A DNA stretch of 64,000 bases from Anaerococcus sp. (GCA_030532385.1 JAUNLG010000001.1:1-64000); one strand, 5' to 3'. Shown: positions 8,943-18,239, numbered from the stretch's first letter. Notes: generated by a model from the letters alone, not told the origin. Made by a program: numbers and translations.

Positions 8943-9760
8943 AAAATTTCTAAAAACTCCTCGATATTTAAGGGAAGGTCCCCTATATTTATGCCAGCTT
9001 CCTTTAGCTCATAGGCAAGCTCTGTAACTTGGGGTACACTTAGGCCAAGCTCTTTCATCTTTGTTACATTGGAGAAAACTTCCCTGGCATTTCCTTCAAG
9101 AGCCTTCTTGCCTTTATCAAGGACTATGACCCTATCTGCCAAGACTGCTTCTTCCATATAATGGGTTATATAAATTATAGTCTTCTTGTATTTTTTATTT
9201 AGCTCTTCTACAAGCTTTATGACATCCTTACGGCCTTTTGGGTCTAGCATGGCTGTTGGTTCATCAAAGATTATATAATCAGATAGCATAGCAACAACTC
9301 CAGCTATAGATACCCTTTGCTTTTGACCACCTGAAAGGTTGGATGGGTTTCTATCCTTATAGTCTGTCATATTTACAAGTTTTAGGGCAGCATCTACCCT
9401 ATCTCTTAATTCAGGGTTTTCCACCCTAAGGTTTTCAGGGCCAAAGGCTACCTCTTCTTCCACACTTGTGGCAACCATTTGGTTATCTGGATTTTGAAAA
9501 ACCATGGAACATTTCTTCCTAATATCCCATAGTTTTTCTTCCTCCTTACTATTTAGGTCATCTATCCAAATATCTCCAGAACTTGGAAATATTTGGGCAT
9601 TTAGTAATTTTCCTAGGGTAGACTTACCTGACCCATTATGGCCTAAGATTGCAACAAATTCTCCCTTGTTTATATCTATTGATAAGTTATCAAGGGCTTT
9701 TTTTCCATCTTCATCATCCATAGATGGGTAAACATAAGTCAAATTTTCTATCTTTATCAT
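8939..9760 (-). CDS. ecfA1: ECF transporter ATP-binding protein EcfA1
   Basis: This is the partner ATPase of EcfA2. The 273-residue sequence contains Walker A (GHNGSGKSTLGK), the EcfA-type Q-loop segment MVFQNPDNQMVA, the signature [11 protein letters not shown], Walker B (YIIFDEPTAMLD) and the switch histidine in YITHYMEEA. It lies 8 bases after the L,D-transpeptidase gene and is translationally coupled to ecfA2. The heterodimer powers uptake of vitamins or metals by rotating S components through EcfT. Confidence 0.93.
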   Translation of the reverse strand: MIKIENLTYVYPSMDDEDGKKALDNLSIDINKGEFVAILGHNGSGKSTLGKLLNAQIFPSSGDIWIDDLNSKEEEKLWDIRKKCSMVFQNPDNQMVATSVEEEVAFGPENLRVENPELRDRVDAALKLVNMTDYKDRNPSNLSGGQKQRVSIAGVVAMLSDYIIFDEPTAMLDPKGRKDVIKLVEELNKKYKKTIIYITHYMEEAVLADRVIVLDKGKKALEGNAREVFSNVTKMKELGLSVPQVTELAYELKEAGINIGDLPLNIEEFLEIL

Positions 9761-9768
9761 ATCTTTTC

Positions 9769-11211
9769 CTAATACATCATAGCAGGTGATAGGTTGGTTG
9801 AAGATTCATAAACTATAACTGGTGTATGGATCTCGGCATTTTCAAAAATTACCCTAGCAACTGATGGCGGTAGGTTGATACAGCCATGGCTACCATTGGT
9901 ATTATAGATATTGCCACCAAAACTATTGCCCCTCCAAGGAGCATCGTGGAAGCCTTCACCATCCCAGCCTATTGGCATCCAATAATCAACAGGGGTCTCA
10001 TAGTCTCCACCAGAAAAATCAATGCCCCTAAGAGTAGTGTTAGCAACCTTATCAAGGATTGATCCAACTCCTACATTAGTTTGCCAACCAGCTTGGCTTA
10101 TACCACTTACAAAGTTAGACTCTATGATAAGGTCCCCATCCTTATAAAACCATAGGTACTGGCGGGATAGGTCAACTTCTATATAGGTATCTCCTATATC
10201 TGTACCATCTTCAGTCCTCTCATAGGCATATCTTTGATAGATTGGTTCAATATCACCTGATTTTCTTTGATTAAATAGTTTATAGACTTCATCAGTTGTC
10301 AATTCTTCATCTAGGATAAAGCCATAGACACCAGGATTTACAACAATCTCTCCTATGCCTGTTGCCATAAACCTCCTATCTTTACCATAGGTGTTAGTTT
10401 TATCAGCAACTTCTTTCATAAATTCTTGAACTAGGTCATAGTTTAATTCAAATTTCCCATCCTTTTGATCAAGCATTTCAACCAAATCTTCTCCTTCTAG
10501 TTTTATATCAAAACCATTGAAGTTAAAGGATATGGATAGGTCTTCTATCCTCTTTCCATCTTCTAAGAGCTCATTCATTTGCTCAGAATCTGCTAGAAGG
10601 CTAGGAGCCTTATAAAAGTCATCTGTAAGGGTGATATCTTCATGGCCCTTATAGATTGATTTAAGGATAGCTTCCTTTAGCCTTCCATAATCAAGCTCAT
10701 CTCCTAGGACCTCTTTTACTATCTTAAACTCCCCATCCTCATAGATAAGCTTAGCATCAACAGGGTTTGTCACATTAGAAAAAAGAGCTGAGTCTTCTAC
10801 AATAGCCTTTAGCTTATCCTTATCATAGGAAATACTTACATCAAAGTCCAGTTGGTCTTCTTTGCCCTTGGCTAAATATACTGGCCAAGCCAAAGGATTT
10901 TGGTCTATACTTGCATTTTCTGGAATCCTTGCATCATAGTCTATATCTTTAGAATTTATGGTAAGTTCCTTATCATTTCTTCCTGATATAGTGAAAGTAA
11001 AGTCATCAGAAACCTGGTCTAGGGCACTTTCCTTTGATGCATAAGAAACATTGTTTCCATTTATATATGTGTTAGGCAAGGTAATAAAGGTAAATACCAA
11101 TGCCACCAACAAATAAATACCTACAAGGCCTAGGATGACCCAAAGGTATATCTTCTTACTCTTCTTGTTAGAAATAATAAACCTCCTAATTCTTCTTTGG
11201 TCGTGGTCCAA
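9769..11211 (-). CDS. L,D-transpeptidase (YkuD) with peptidoglycan-binding domain
   Basis: This cell wall enzyme forms 3-3 cross-links or attaches groups to peptidoglycan. Up to 480 residues: a basic N terminus, one membrane anchor (about 24-45), a long extracellular region resembling the PG-binding type 4 repeats found before YkuD domains, and a C-terminal YkuD domain with the catalytic His and Cys in SHGCINLP near residue 440. The nearest standard start is TTG at 11211, inside the methyltransferase gene. However, a perfect AGGAGG at 11182-11187 is followed 6 bases later by an in-frame ATT (11175), so initiation at a rare ATT codon is plausible and would remove 12 residues. Confidence 0.88.
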   Translation of the reverse strand: MDHDQRRIRRFIISNKKSKKIYLWVILGLVGIYLLVALVFTFITLPNTYINGNNVSYASKESALDQVSDDFTFTISGRNDKELTINSKDIDYDARIPENASIDQNPLAWPVYLAKGKEDQLDFDVSISYDKDKLKAIVEDSALFSNVTNPVDAKLIYEDGEFKIVKEVLGDELDYGRLKEAILKSIYKGHEDITLTDDFYKAPSLLADSEQMNELLEDGKRIEDLSISFNFNGFDIKLEGEDLVEMLDQKDGKFELNYDLVQEFMKEVADKTNTYGKDRRFMATGIGEIVVNPGVYGFILDEELTTDEVYKLFNQRKSGDIEPIYQRYAYERTEDGTDIGDTYIEVDLSRQYLWFYKDGDLIIESNFVSGISQAGWQTNVGVGSILDKVANTTLRGIDFSGGDYETPVDYWMPIGWDGEGFHDAPWRGNSFGGNIYNTNGSHGCINLPPSVARVIFENAEIHTPVIVYESSTNLSPAMMY

Positions 11212-12313
11212 AATACTGGTAGTAGTCTACCTTCTCACCACCATTGTATAACTTTCTTTTTTTGGAAAGCTTTCTTTTAAAAATTTTATCAAATCTTTTG
11301 TCAGCTGTAATAAAATATAAAGACCAGGTATCAAGCTTAGAAAACTTATGGTTAATCTTCTTATAAATCTCTTCTAGGTCTGTTTTAGACAGCCTTAGCC
11401 CATAGGGCGGATTACTAATAAGTATACCATAATCATCCTTAAGCGCTACAGAATCAACATCCCTATGGATAAAGGAAATATCCTCGCTAACTCCTGCATT
11501 TAGGGCATTGACCTTGGCAAGTTCTATAGCCCTTGGCGAAATATCTGATCCTAGGATATGAAGCTTAGACTCATAGTCTATTGCTTCCAGGGCCTCTTTC
11601 TTGGCATTTTTATAATAGGACTTATCCATAAAAATAAAATTTTCAAAGTCAAAGTTCCTATCTATGCCAGGAGCGATATTTCTAGCCATCCTAGCAGCCT
11701 CTATAAGAATGGTTCCTGACCCACAAAAGCCATCAAATAAAAACCTATCCTTATCATAAAAAGAAAGGTCCACTAGGGCTGCTGCAAGATTTTCCCTAAG
11801 AGGGGCCTTGACAGACCCTTGTCTATAGCCTCTCTTATGAAGGCCATCCCCACTTGTATCAATACAAACCTTGGCTAGATTCTTATCTAGCATAATTTCT
11901 ATATTGACTCTTTCGGCATTTTTATCAAAAATTTCTCGCCTATATCTTTTCCTCATAGAATCAATTATCGCTTTTTCACTAATAGATTGGATATCCCTTA
12001 GGGAAAAGAGCTTAGACTTATAGGTCCTTGCATTTACAGTAAAGTTGCTAGCTTCACTTAGAAGGTCAGGCCAGGATATGGCTTTTATATTTTCAAAAAG
12101 CTGGTCAAAAGTAAAAGCCTTAAAAGAATCCACTAGTAAATATACCCTATCGGCGGCCCTTAAATTCATATTTAATTTTGCTATATCTGATAATTTGGCA
12201 TCAAGTGTTATCATCCCATCATTTACCCTTAGCTTATCAAAACCAAGGTCAAAAAGTTCTCTTTTGATGATCGCCTCAAGGCCAAAAGAACATGTAATTA
12301 ATATCTTTTCCAT
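11186..12313 (-). CDS. THUMP-domain SAM-dependent RNA methyltransferase (RlmL/YpsC-like)
   Basis: This is a predicted 23S rRNA base methyltransferase. The 375-residue protein begins with a THUMP/ferredoxin-like RNA-binding region (residues 1-150, ending in the segment GDGLHKRGYRQ) followed by a Rossmann methyltransferase with FCGSGTILIEAA as the SAM-binding motif near residue 196 and the catalytic NPPYG motif near residue 306. NPPY is typical of enzymes methylating exocyclic amino groups such as guanine N2. Its length equals the single-domain Firmicutes YpsC proteins rather than the fused RlmKL of E. coli. It is the first gene of the operon that runs down to the DUF4097 gene. Confidence 0.88.
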   Translation of the reverse strand: MEKILITCSFGLEAIIKRELFDLGFDKLRVNDGMITLDAKLSDIAKLNMNLRAADRVYLLVDSFKAFTFDQLFENIKAISWPDLLSEASNFTVNARTYKSKLFSLRDIQSISEKAIIDSMRKRYRREIFDKNAERVNIEIMLDKNLAKVCIDTSGDGLHKRGYRQGSVKAPLRENLAAALVDLSFYDKDRFLFDGFCGSGTILIEAARMARNIAPGIDRNFDFENFIFMDKSYYKNAKKEALEAIDYESKLHILGSDISPRAIELAKVNALNAGVSEDISFIHRDVDSVALKDDYGILISNPPYGLRLSKTDLEEIYKKINHKFSKLDTWSLYFITADKRFDKIFKRKLSKKRKLYNGGEKVDYYQYFGPRPKKN

Positions 12314-12409
12314 AGGTTTATTATAACTTTATTTTATTTATTTACCATAAAATATTCTATTTATTTCCCCTAAGACTTTTCATCTTTGGCAAATTCCCAA
12401 AATTCTCTT

Positions 12410-12447
12410 AAAAAAATCCCAGCCAGCAAGCTTGCTAGCTAGGATTT
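12410..12447 (-). terminator. Rho-independent terminator after the hydrolase gene
   Basis: An inverted repeat (12414-12430 with 12431-12447, two mismatches) is centred on AAGCTT and followed on the minus strand by a run of seven T residues. It sits immediately after the stop of the alpha/beta hydrolase gene at 12449. Confidence 0.88.
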
Positions 12448-12448
12448 A

Positions 12449-13276
12449 CTAAGCTTCAAAAAACCTATACATTTTTTCAAAAACTTCTTTTCTTATCTTT
12501 AAATTTGTAAAGTCATGGTCAGCCCCTCTTATAAGCTCATAGCGACTATTAGAAAAGGCCTGGTTAAGCTTTACATTTGAATCATCAAAGACTAGCTCAT
12601 CAGCATCTCCCCTTAAGATTAGGACCTTGCCCTTATAGGCCCTAGCACTCTTATAGACATCCTTCTTAAAAAAATCTATAAGAAAATTCTTATGAAGCCT
12701 CAAGCCCCCTATATCAAGATCTTCTATATCGCTTAGGACCTCTCTTATAGAAGGTTCATCTTCTGATTTAAGCTTTTCAAATTTTTCTAAAAATAAACTT
12801 TGGGCCATAACCTTTAGGTAATCCCTATTGTTCATATCACTTGCAGGGGCAAGTAGGCACATCTTCTTTGCCTTAGTCTTTGAACCTATAAGGCTTGCTA
12901 TAACCCCTCCTAGGGAATGACCTAGTATATAAATCCTTTCCTTATCAACAAAAGATTTGATTTTAGTAAAGTCATAGACCATCATGGCATCTTCTTCTTC
13001 CCTAGAAACTGTCATATCATAAAAGGACCCATCGGATTCTCCAGATCCTTCAAAGTCAAACCTCACACAGATATAGCCCCTATCTGTCAGGTACTTAGCA
13101 TTTTGGCTTCTAAAAAAACTTCTCCCATTCCTATCTCCTCCAAAGCCATGGTAGAAGATTACTGCAGGATATTTTTTGCTAGTATCAAAGTCATCTGGGG
13201 TATTGATAACTCCCCTTAAAAGACTCCCATTCTTTTTGCTTATGCTTTGGTAAATATAGTCCATCTTATAAGTCAT
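12449..13276 (-). CDS. Alpha/beta hydrolase (dienelactone hydrolase / peptidase S9-like)
   Basis: This is a predicted cytoplasmic serine hydrolase of unknown substrate. The 275-residue protein shows the oxyanion segment FYHGFGGDRNG near residue 43, the nucleophile elbow GHSLGG (Ser near residue 122), an acid after the strand VLILRGDADELV, and a C-terminal His in GADHDF, completing a catalytic triad. Length and motifs match small esterases or acyl-peptidase-like enzymes. It overlaps the upstream FAD oxidoreductase gene by 11 bases from ATG 13276. A second in-frame ATG at 13264, just after that gene's stop, is an alternative start. Confidence 0.83.
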   Translation of the reverse strand: MTYKMDYIYQSISKKNGSLLRGVINTPDDFDTSKKYPAVIFYHGFGGDRNGRSFFRSQNAKYLTDRGYICVRFDFEGSGESDGSFYDMTVSREEEDAMMVYDFTKIKSFVDKERIYILGHSLGGVIASLIGSKTKAKKMCLLAPASDMNNRDYLKVMAQSLFLEKFEKLKSEDEPSIREVLSDIEDLDIGGLRLHKNFLIDFFKKDVYKSARAYKGKVLILRGDADELVFDDSNVKLNQAFSNSRYELIRGADHDFTNLKIRKEVFEKMYRFFEA

Positions 13277-14639
13277 TTAGGATTCTTGCCATCTTAACCC
13301 CTGAAGCTGAGGCTTGGGATAGGGAGTGGGTTACTCCTGACCCATCTCCTAGGCAGTAGAGTCTCTTCTTGCTAGTCTCAAAATTCTCATCTACATCTAC
13401 TACAGAGTTATAGAATTTAACCTCTATACCATAAAGTAGGGTATCGTCATTGGCCATACCTGGAGCTATCTTATCAAGTTGGTAGATCATCTCAATTATG
13501 TCATCTAATTGCCTTTTTGGCATAACTAAGGATAAGTCTCCAGCTGTAGCATTTAAGCTTGGCTTAGTGAAAGATTTTTTCATCCTTCTTTCTGATGACC
13601 TACGTCCCTTAATTAGATCACCAAATCTTTGCATAAGAACTCCCCCACCTAGCATGTTGGATAACCTTGCTATAGATTCTCCATATTCATTAGAATCCTC
13701 AAAGGGTTCTGTAAACCTATTTGTTACAAGAAGGGCAAAGTTTGTATTATTTGATTGAAGTTTAGGGTCTGTAAATGAGTGACCATTTACAGTAAGGATA
13801 CCATTGGTATTTTCTGTTACAACATGGCCATATGGGTTCATACAAAAAGTCCTTACCACATCGTTATATTGCTTGGTTTGATACATAATCTTTGCCTCAT
13901 ATACATCATCAGTTATATGCTTAAAGACTTCTGCAGGCACTTCTACACGAACTCCTATATCAACCCTATTTTTCTTAAGACCTACATCAAATTTATCGCA
14001 AACTTCTCCTATCCACTTAGATCCAGACCTACCTGCTGCAAGGACTAGGTCTTTTGCCTTATAGACTTCTTTGTCAGTATGGATTAGGTAAGACCCATCT
14101 TCATAGTCTACATCCTTTACTAGGGTATTAAACTCAAAGTCTATGGTATCTTTTACATAATCATAGATCTTTTGTAAAATAACCTTGTTCCTATCAGTAC
14201 CAAAGTGGCGGACCTTAGCCCCCAACAAGTGAAGGTCATACCTTAGGCACTTAGTCTTAAGGTCGTTCTTGTCAGTTGAATAAAGGTCTAAGTCATCTCC
14301 CCCATCAAAATCCATAAGAACATCATCTACATACTCCATAAGCTCCATAGCCTTATCTTCTCCTATGTATTGGTGAAGATCTCCTCCAAAGTTTGTAGTT
14401 ATGTTATACTTACCATCAGATAAGGTCCCAGCCCCTCCAAAACCATACATGATATTGCAAGGCTTGCATCCTATACAATGGTCTACTCTTCCGGTAGATA
14501 TAGGACATACCCTATTTTCTACCTTTCTTCCAGCATCTATGATAAGAACCTTCTTATCAGTCTGTAACTTTGTCAACTCATAAGCAAGAAAGGCTCCACT
14601 TGCTCCTGCTCCTACAACAACAACATCATAGTTTTTCAT
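13266..14639 (-). CDS. FAD-dependent oxidoreductase (COG2509-like)
   Basis: The substrate is unknown. The 457-residue flavoprotein starts with a dinucleotide-binding GxGxxG motif (VVVGAGASGAFLAYEL), followed by a cysteine-containing segment near residues 46-62 (CPISTGRVDHCIGCKPC) and a GGAGTLSDGK motif, all typical of the uncharacterised FAD-dependent dehydrogenases in COG2509. A C-terminal GDGSGVTHS segment closes the FAD site. I place the start at the ATG at 14639, 8 bases after AAGGAG; a TTG immediately before it is the only other candidate. It forms a two-gene unit with the hydrolase. Confidence 0.83.
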   Translation of the reverse strand: MKNYDVVVVGAGASGAFLAYELTKLQTDKKVLIIDAGRKVENRVCPISTGRVDHCIGCKPCNIMYGFGGAGTLSDGKYNITTNFGGDLHQYIGEDKAMELMEYVDDVLMDFDGGDDLDLYSTDKNDLKTKCLRYDLHLLGAKVRHFGTDRNKVILQKIYDYVKDTIDFEFNTLVKDVDYEDGSYLIHTDKEVYKAKDLVLAAGRSGSKWIGEVCDKFDVGLKKNRVDIGVRVEVPAEVFKHITDDVYEAKIMYQTKQYNDVVRTFCMNPYGHVVTENTNGILTVNGHSFTDPKLQSNNTNFALLVTNRFTEPFEDSNEYGESIARLSNMLGGGVLMQRFGDLIKGRRSSERRMKKSFTKPSLNATAGDLSLVMPKRQLDDIIEMIYQLDKIAPGMANDDTLLYGIEVKFYNSVVDVDENFETSKKRLYCLGDGSGVTHSLSQASASGVKMARILNDL

Positions 14640-14715
14640 CAAAAATACTCCTTTACATGATTAGCCTGTTATATTATACAAGTTTTGTGTCTATAATGAA
14701 ACTATTATTTATTTT

Positions 14716-14745
14716 TTAACAATCTTGTGCTAAAATTAGTATAAC
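14716..14745 (+). promoter_or_regulatory. Candidate promoter of azlCD
   Basis: TTAACA (14716-14721) is separated by 18 bases from TATAAC (14740-14745), about 17 bases before the azlC start. An AAGGAG ribosome site follows at 14752-14757. The assignment is by sequence pattern only. Confidence 0.45.
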
Positions 14746-14762
14746 ATTTATAAGGAGCTAAT

Positions 14763-15446
14763 ATGAAAGAAGCATTTAAAAAAGCATTTCCCTATACAAT
14801 TCCAGTTATAATAGGATATATCTTCCTAGGCTTTGCCTTTGGAATTATGGTAAGTCAAGCAGGTTATAAGGCCTTTATGGCCCCGCTTTTGTCTATGACA
14901 GTCTATGCTGGGAGCATGCAATTTGTCCTAATCCCCCTACTTAAATCAAATATTAGCCTTCTAGCCATAGCCATCCTTACCCTATCGGTAAACTTTAGGA
15001 TGATGTTTTATGGCCTATCCTTGATTAAGGAATTTAAGAATTCTAGGTCTAAGTTTCTCTTTATCCTTACCTTATCAGATGAGACCTTTGCCCTAGATAC
15101 TTCGATTAAGGCTCCTAAGGATATAAATAAGAGTGACTTCTTCCTAGCCATTGGCCTAATCAACTACTTTGTCTGGGCCATAGCCTCCCTAGGAGGAGCC
15201 TTGATTGGGGATTTAATTAGCTTTAATAGCCAAGGATTGGATTTTGTCCTAACAGCTCTTTTTATAGTCTTGTTGGTTGAACAATTTTTTGCCACAAGAA
15301 ACCATAGGCCTTTGGCCATAGGACTTGTTGTATCAAGCCTATCTTTAATGTTTTTTGGTAAGGATAAGTTTATGATACCAGCCCTTTTATTAATTATCTT
15401 ATCCCTAATTGGACTTAGGGGAAAGGTTGAGGATTATAATGAGTAA
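14763..15446 (+). CDS. azlC: Branched-chain amino acid exporter, AzlC family
   Basis: AzlC is the large subunit of the two-component AzlCD exporter (LIV-E family), which exports branched-chain amino acids or analogues. The 227-residue protein has six to seven hydrophobic helices and the conserved N-terminal pattern PVIIGYIFLGFAFGIM, followed by the YAGSMQFVLIPLL segment and VNFRMMFYGLS. Its last codons overlap the small partner gene by 8 bases, so both are co-translated. It has its own promoter-like region and an AAGGAG site. Confidence 0.9.
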   Translation: MKEAFKKAFPYTIPVIIGYIFLGFAFGIMVSQAGYKAFMAPLLSMTVYAGSMQFVLIPLLKSNISLLAIAILTLSVNFRMMFYGLSLIKEFKNSRSKFLFILTLSDETFALDTSIKAPKDINKSDFFLAIGLINYFVWAIASLGGALIGDLISFNSQGLDFVLTALFIVLLVEQFFATRNHRPLAIGLVVSSLSLMFFGKDKFMIPALLLIILSLIGLRGKVEDYNE

Positions 15447-15759
15447 GACTTTTTTAATAATTGCAGTAAGTACCCTTACAACTTTTATGATAAGGGCCAT
15501 CCCCTTTATATTTTTTTCAAAAAGAGACCTTCCCAATATAATAACCTACTTTGGTAGGTACCTTCCCTTTGCCCTCATGCCCTTGCTTGTAGTCTTTGCC
15601 CTAAAAGAAGTAGATCCTTTTACCTACCCTTATGGCCTAGCTGAACTTTTAGCCTGCCTGCTTGTAGTTATCCTTCATGTAAGGTATAAGAAATTATCCT
15701 TAAGCATAGGAGGAGGAACCCTTTTTTATATGTTCTTAGTACAGATAGTATTTGCTTAA
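15439..15759 (+). CDS. azlD: Branched-chain amino acid exporter small subunit, AzlD family
   Basis: This 106-residue, four-helix membrane protein is the partner of AzlC. Recognisable features are the N-terminal TTFMIRAIPFI segment and the LPFALMPLLVVFAL helix. I take the ATG at 15439 (overlapping the end of azlC in the arrangement ATGAGTAA) rather than the earlier in-frame codon at 15409, because it gives the usual length (about 105 residues) and keeps the normal coupled overlap. Confidence 0.87.
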   Translation: MSKTFLIIAVSTLTTFMIRAIPFIFFSKRDLPNIITYFGRYLPFALMPLLVVFALKEVDPFTYPYGLAELLACLLVVILHVRYKKLSLSIGGGTLFYMFLVQIVFA

Positions 15760-15798
15760 ATTTAGGGTAAAATTAAAGGTAATTAAGGGAGATTATAA

Positions 15799-17538
15799 AT
15801 GAATAAGGAAATATCAATATCAAACAACAAGGCCATTTTAAACTTCTCTAAGGCCTTTTTTTCAAACTCAGATGACTTATTAAGAAGTAAGGGCTATTAT
15901 GAAGTTTTAAGGTCCTTTGTCAAATTTCATAAGGACAATTCCACTAGAATCTACTCCTACTTAGAAAAATTCTTTAGGTCAAGTGACCTAGACCAATTAG
16001 CAAAAGAATTAAGGGATATAAGTAAGATTCTTACAGTAATGAGCCTTGAAGAAATAAGCGAGAAAATAAATAAGTACCACAAGCTAGATGAACAAGAACA
16101 AGCCCTCTTTAGGATAGTCGAAGATATGTATGACTATTGGAGAAAGCTTGAAAGATATTCAATTATTGAGAAAAATTCTGACAATAGGGGGCTTGAGGTG
16201 GAAAACTTCCTTGGATCAAATGTTAGGTTTAAGGAAATGATCCTTGATATATATAGGAAAATTGAAGTATCAATAACAGGCTTTCCTCCAAAAGTCTTTA
16301 GGCAAGTTCCTGCTGGTGTCAATTCTTCAATCATTGTGAGAAAATCACAAATAAAATATCCTACTTACCTAAGCTGGCTAAATGAGATTCCCTTTATAAG
16401 CAAGGTAATGATTGAAACCCCCTATATAACCTACACTAAGTCTAATAAGAGAGATGGGTTCTTTAGGGAAGTTTTTGAAAACCCCCTAAAAAACCTTAGA
16501 CTTAAGACAGATGAATTCTTATGCTATCCTGCAAAAATAGCTGATAATTTAATCTATGTCTACTTTCACATAGACTATATAACCCATGGTATTTCAGCAT
16601 CAAACCTCTTTGAACTAGCAGATGAAGAGGAAGTTATAAATACAAAACCAGATGGGATCTACATCTTTGGGGTGAAAAATGAAAAAGACCTGGATGTTTT
16701 TTATGAAGATAAGGAAAATGACCTCCTCATAGGTTATTGTAACTATGCTGATAAGAAAGATTATTTTGGCTATCTTAAGAAAATGTGCCTAACCTTAAAT
16801 AATATAATATCCATGAAAAAAGGCTATCTGCCAATCCATGGAGCAGGTGTTAATGTAGTCTTACAAAATGGAAAAAGTGCAAATATAGTAATTCTTGGCG
16901 ACTCAGGGGCAGGTAAGAGTGAATCAATAGAAGCCTTTAGGTCCCTAGCCAAAGAATATATAAGGGATATGATAGTAATCTTTGATGATATGGGATCCTT
17001 TAGGATTAAAGATGGAGAAGTCTTAGCCTATGGAACAGAAATAGGAGCCTTTGTAAGGTTAGATGACCTAGATAGCGGCTATGCCTTTAAACAAATAGAT
17101 AGGTCTGTCTTTATGAATCCAGATAAGATAAACGCAAGATTAATCATGCCTGTAGCAGACCATAAGGATATAATGGCAGGCTATAAGGTAGACTTCTTCC
17201 TTTATGCCAACAACTACGATAAACTAGGTTCTGATGATAAGTCAATAGAAATTTTTGACAGTAAAGATCAAGCAATCAAAACCTTCAAAAAAGGAGCTAG
17301 GATGGCTAAGGGAACTACTACAGAAGAGGGCCTAGTAGAATCCTACTTCGCCAACCCCTTTGGCCCTTACCAAAAACAAGAAACTTGCGATAAACTAATA
17401 GATAAATACTTTAGCAAACTTTTCGAGCAAGATATAAAAGTTGGAACTATTAGAACCCAACTTGCTATAGATAATATGGAAAGTGAAGGACCAAAAAAAT
17501 CAGCTAGAGAACTCTTTGAAATTATAAAAGAACTATAG
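15799..17538 (+). CDS. HPr kinase / PEP carboxykinase-like P-loop protein
   Basis: The 579-residue protein has an N-terminal helical half without a recognised domain and a C-terminal nucleotide-binding domain. The P-loop GDSGAGKSE (Gly367 to Glu375, with Lys373-Ser374) resembles HPr kinase (GxSGxGKSE) more than PEPCK. FDDMGSF (Asp396-Asp397) fits the acidic metal-binding position of that superfamily. Further on, GTTTEEGLVESYFANPFGP and GTIRTQLAI look like the C-terminal part of ATP-dependent PEPCK. The protein is therefore a divergent member of the HprK/PEPCK fold; whether it is a kinase, a decarboxylase or neither is unknown. It sits 39 bases after azlD and ends at a strong hairpin. Confidence 0.6.
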   Translation: MNKEISISNNKAILNFSKAFFSNSDDLLRSKGYYEVLRSFVKFHKDNSTRIYSYLEKFFRSSDLDQLAKELRDISKILTVMSLEEISEKINKYHKLDEQEQALFRIVEDMYDYWRKLERYSIIEKNSDNRGLEVENFLGSNVRFKEMILDIYRKIEVSITGFPPKVFRQVPAGVNSSIIVRKSQIKYPTYLSWLNEIPFISKVMIETPYITYTKSNKRDGFFREVFENPLKNLRLKTDEFLCYPAKIADNLIYVYFHIDYITHGISASNLFELADEEEVINTKPDGIYIFGVKNEKDLDVFYEDKENDLLIGYCNYADKKDYFGYLKKMCLTLNNIISMKKGYLPIHGAGVNVVLQNGKSANIVILGDSGAGKSESIEAFRSLAKEYIRDMIVIFDDMGSFRIKDGEVLAYGTEIGAFVRLDDLDSGYAFKQIDRSVFMNPDKINARLIMPVADHKDIMAGYKVDFFLYANNYDKLGSDDKSIEIFDSKDQAIKTFKKGARMAKGTTTEEGLVESYFANPFGPYQKQETCDKLIDKYFSKLFEQDIKVGTIRTQLAIDNMESEGPKKSARELFEIIKEL

Positions 17539-17540
17539 AA

Positions 17541-17578
17541 TTAGGAGCCTATGGATTATAAATTCCATAGGCTCCTAA
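17541..17578. terminator. Long hairpin terminator between convergent genes
   Basis: A perfect 15-bp stem (17541-17555 with 17564-17578) has an 8-base loop and lies between the end of the HprK-like gene and the convergent bacteriocin ABC genes. The flanking T-runs are short on both sides, so efficiency is uncertain. Confidence 0.7.
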
Positions 17579-17606
17579 AATTTGCCTACTTATAAAAACT
17601 AGGGTT

Positions 17607-18239
17607 TTATTTTAAACGAACAATTCTCTGACAACGACTTGCACAATACTTATCATGAGTTACTATGATTATGGTCTTTCCAGACTCATTGATCTCTTCT
17701 AAAAGATCCATCACATATTTTGCATTCCCCTCATCTAAAGATCCTGTCGGCTCATCAGCAAGTATTAGGCTAGATGGTTTTATAATGGCTCTTGCTAGAG
17801 ATATTCTCTGTTGCTCACCGCCTGATAAGGAGGCTACTTTCTTATCCAAAAATCCCTCCATATTAACCCTTCTAAGAGCATCCTTCATAATTTCTTCTTT
17901 CTCACTCTTATTTTTACTAATATATTTTAAAGCAAGTTTAAGATTATCTCTTACACTCTCATCTTCTATTAGTGCAAAATCTTGAAATAGATAAGAAATT
18001 TCATCTCTTATTATTCGTTGACTTTCCTTGCTATTAACTTTAACATTTTTATAGTCCTTAAAAAAATAATCTCCACTATAATCTCCTTCAATAAAACCAA
18101 TTATGTTTAAAAGAGTGGATTTGCCAGACCCACTCTCTCCTACAATAGCTAGCATCTGACCACCATCAACTTTTAAATCAAAATTATCAAAAATCACTTT
18201 CTCACCAAAGGATTTAGTAAGATTTCTTATACGAATCAT
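17607..18239 (-). CDS. Bacteriocin ABC transporter ATP-binding protein
   Basis: This 210-residue ATPase belongs to the MacB/LolD-like class used by bacteriocin export or immunity systems. It has Walker A ([12 protein letters not shown] near residue 34), signature SLSGGEQQRISLAR, Walker B (LILADEPTGSLDE) and the H-loop (IIVTHDKYCA). It is about the minimum length for a stand-alone nucleotide-binding subunit. Its ATG starts one base after the stop of the permease gene, so the two are translated as a pair. Context (bacteriocin, permease, ATPase in this order) matches lactococcin 972-type operons. Confidence 0.87.
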   Translation of the reverse strand: MIRIRNLTKSFGEKVIFDNFDLKVDGGQMLAIVGESGSGKSTLLNIIGFIEGDYSGDYFFKDYKNVKVNSKESQRIIRDEISYLFQDFALIEDESVRDNLKLALKYISKNKSEKEEIMKDALRRVNMEGFLDKKVASLSGGEQQRISLARAIIKPSSLILADEPTGSLDEGNAKYVMDLLEEINESGKTIIIVTHDKYCASRCQRIVRLK

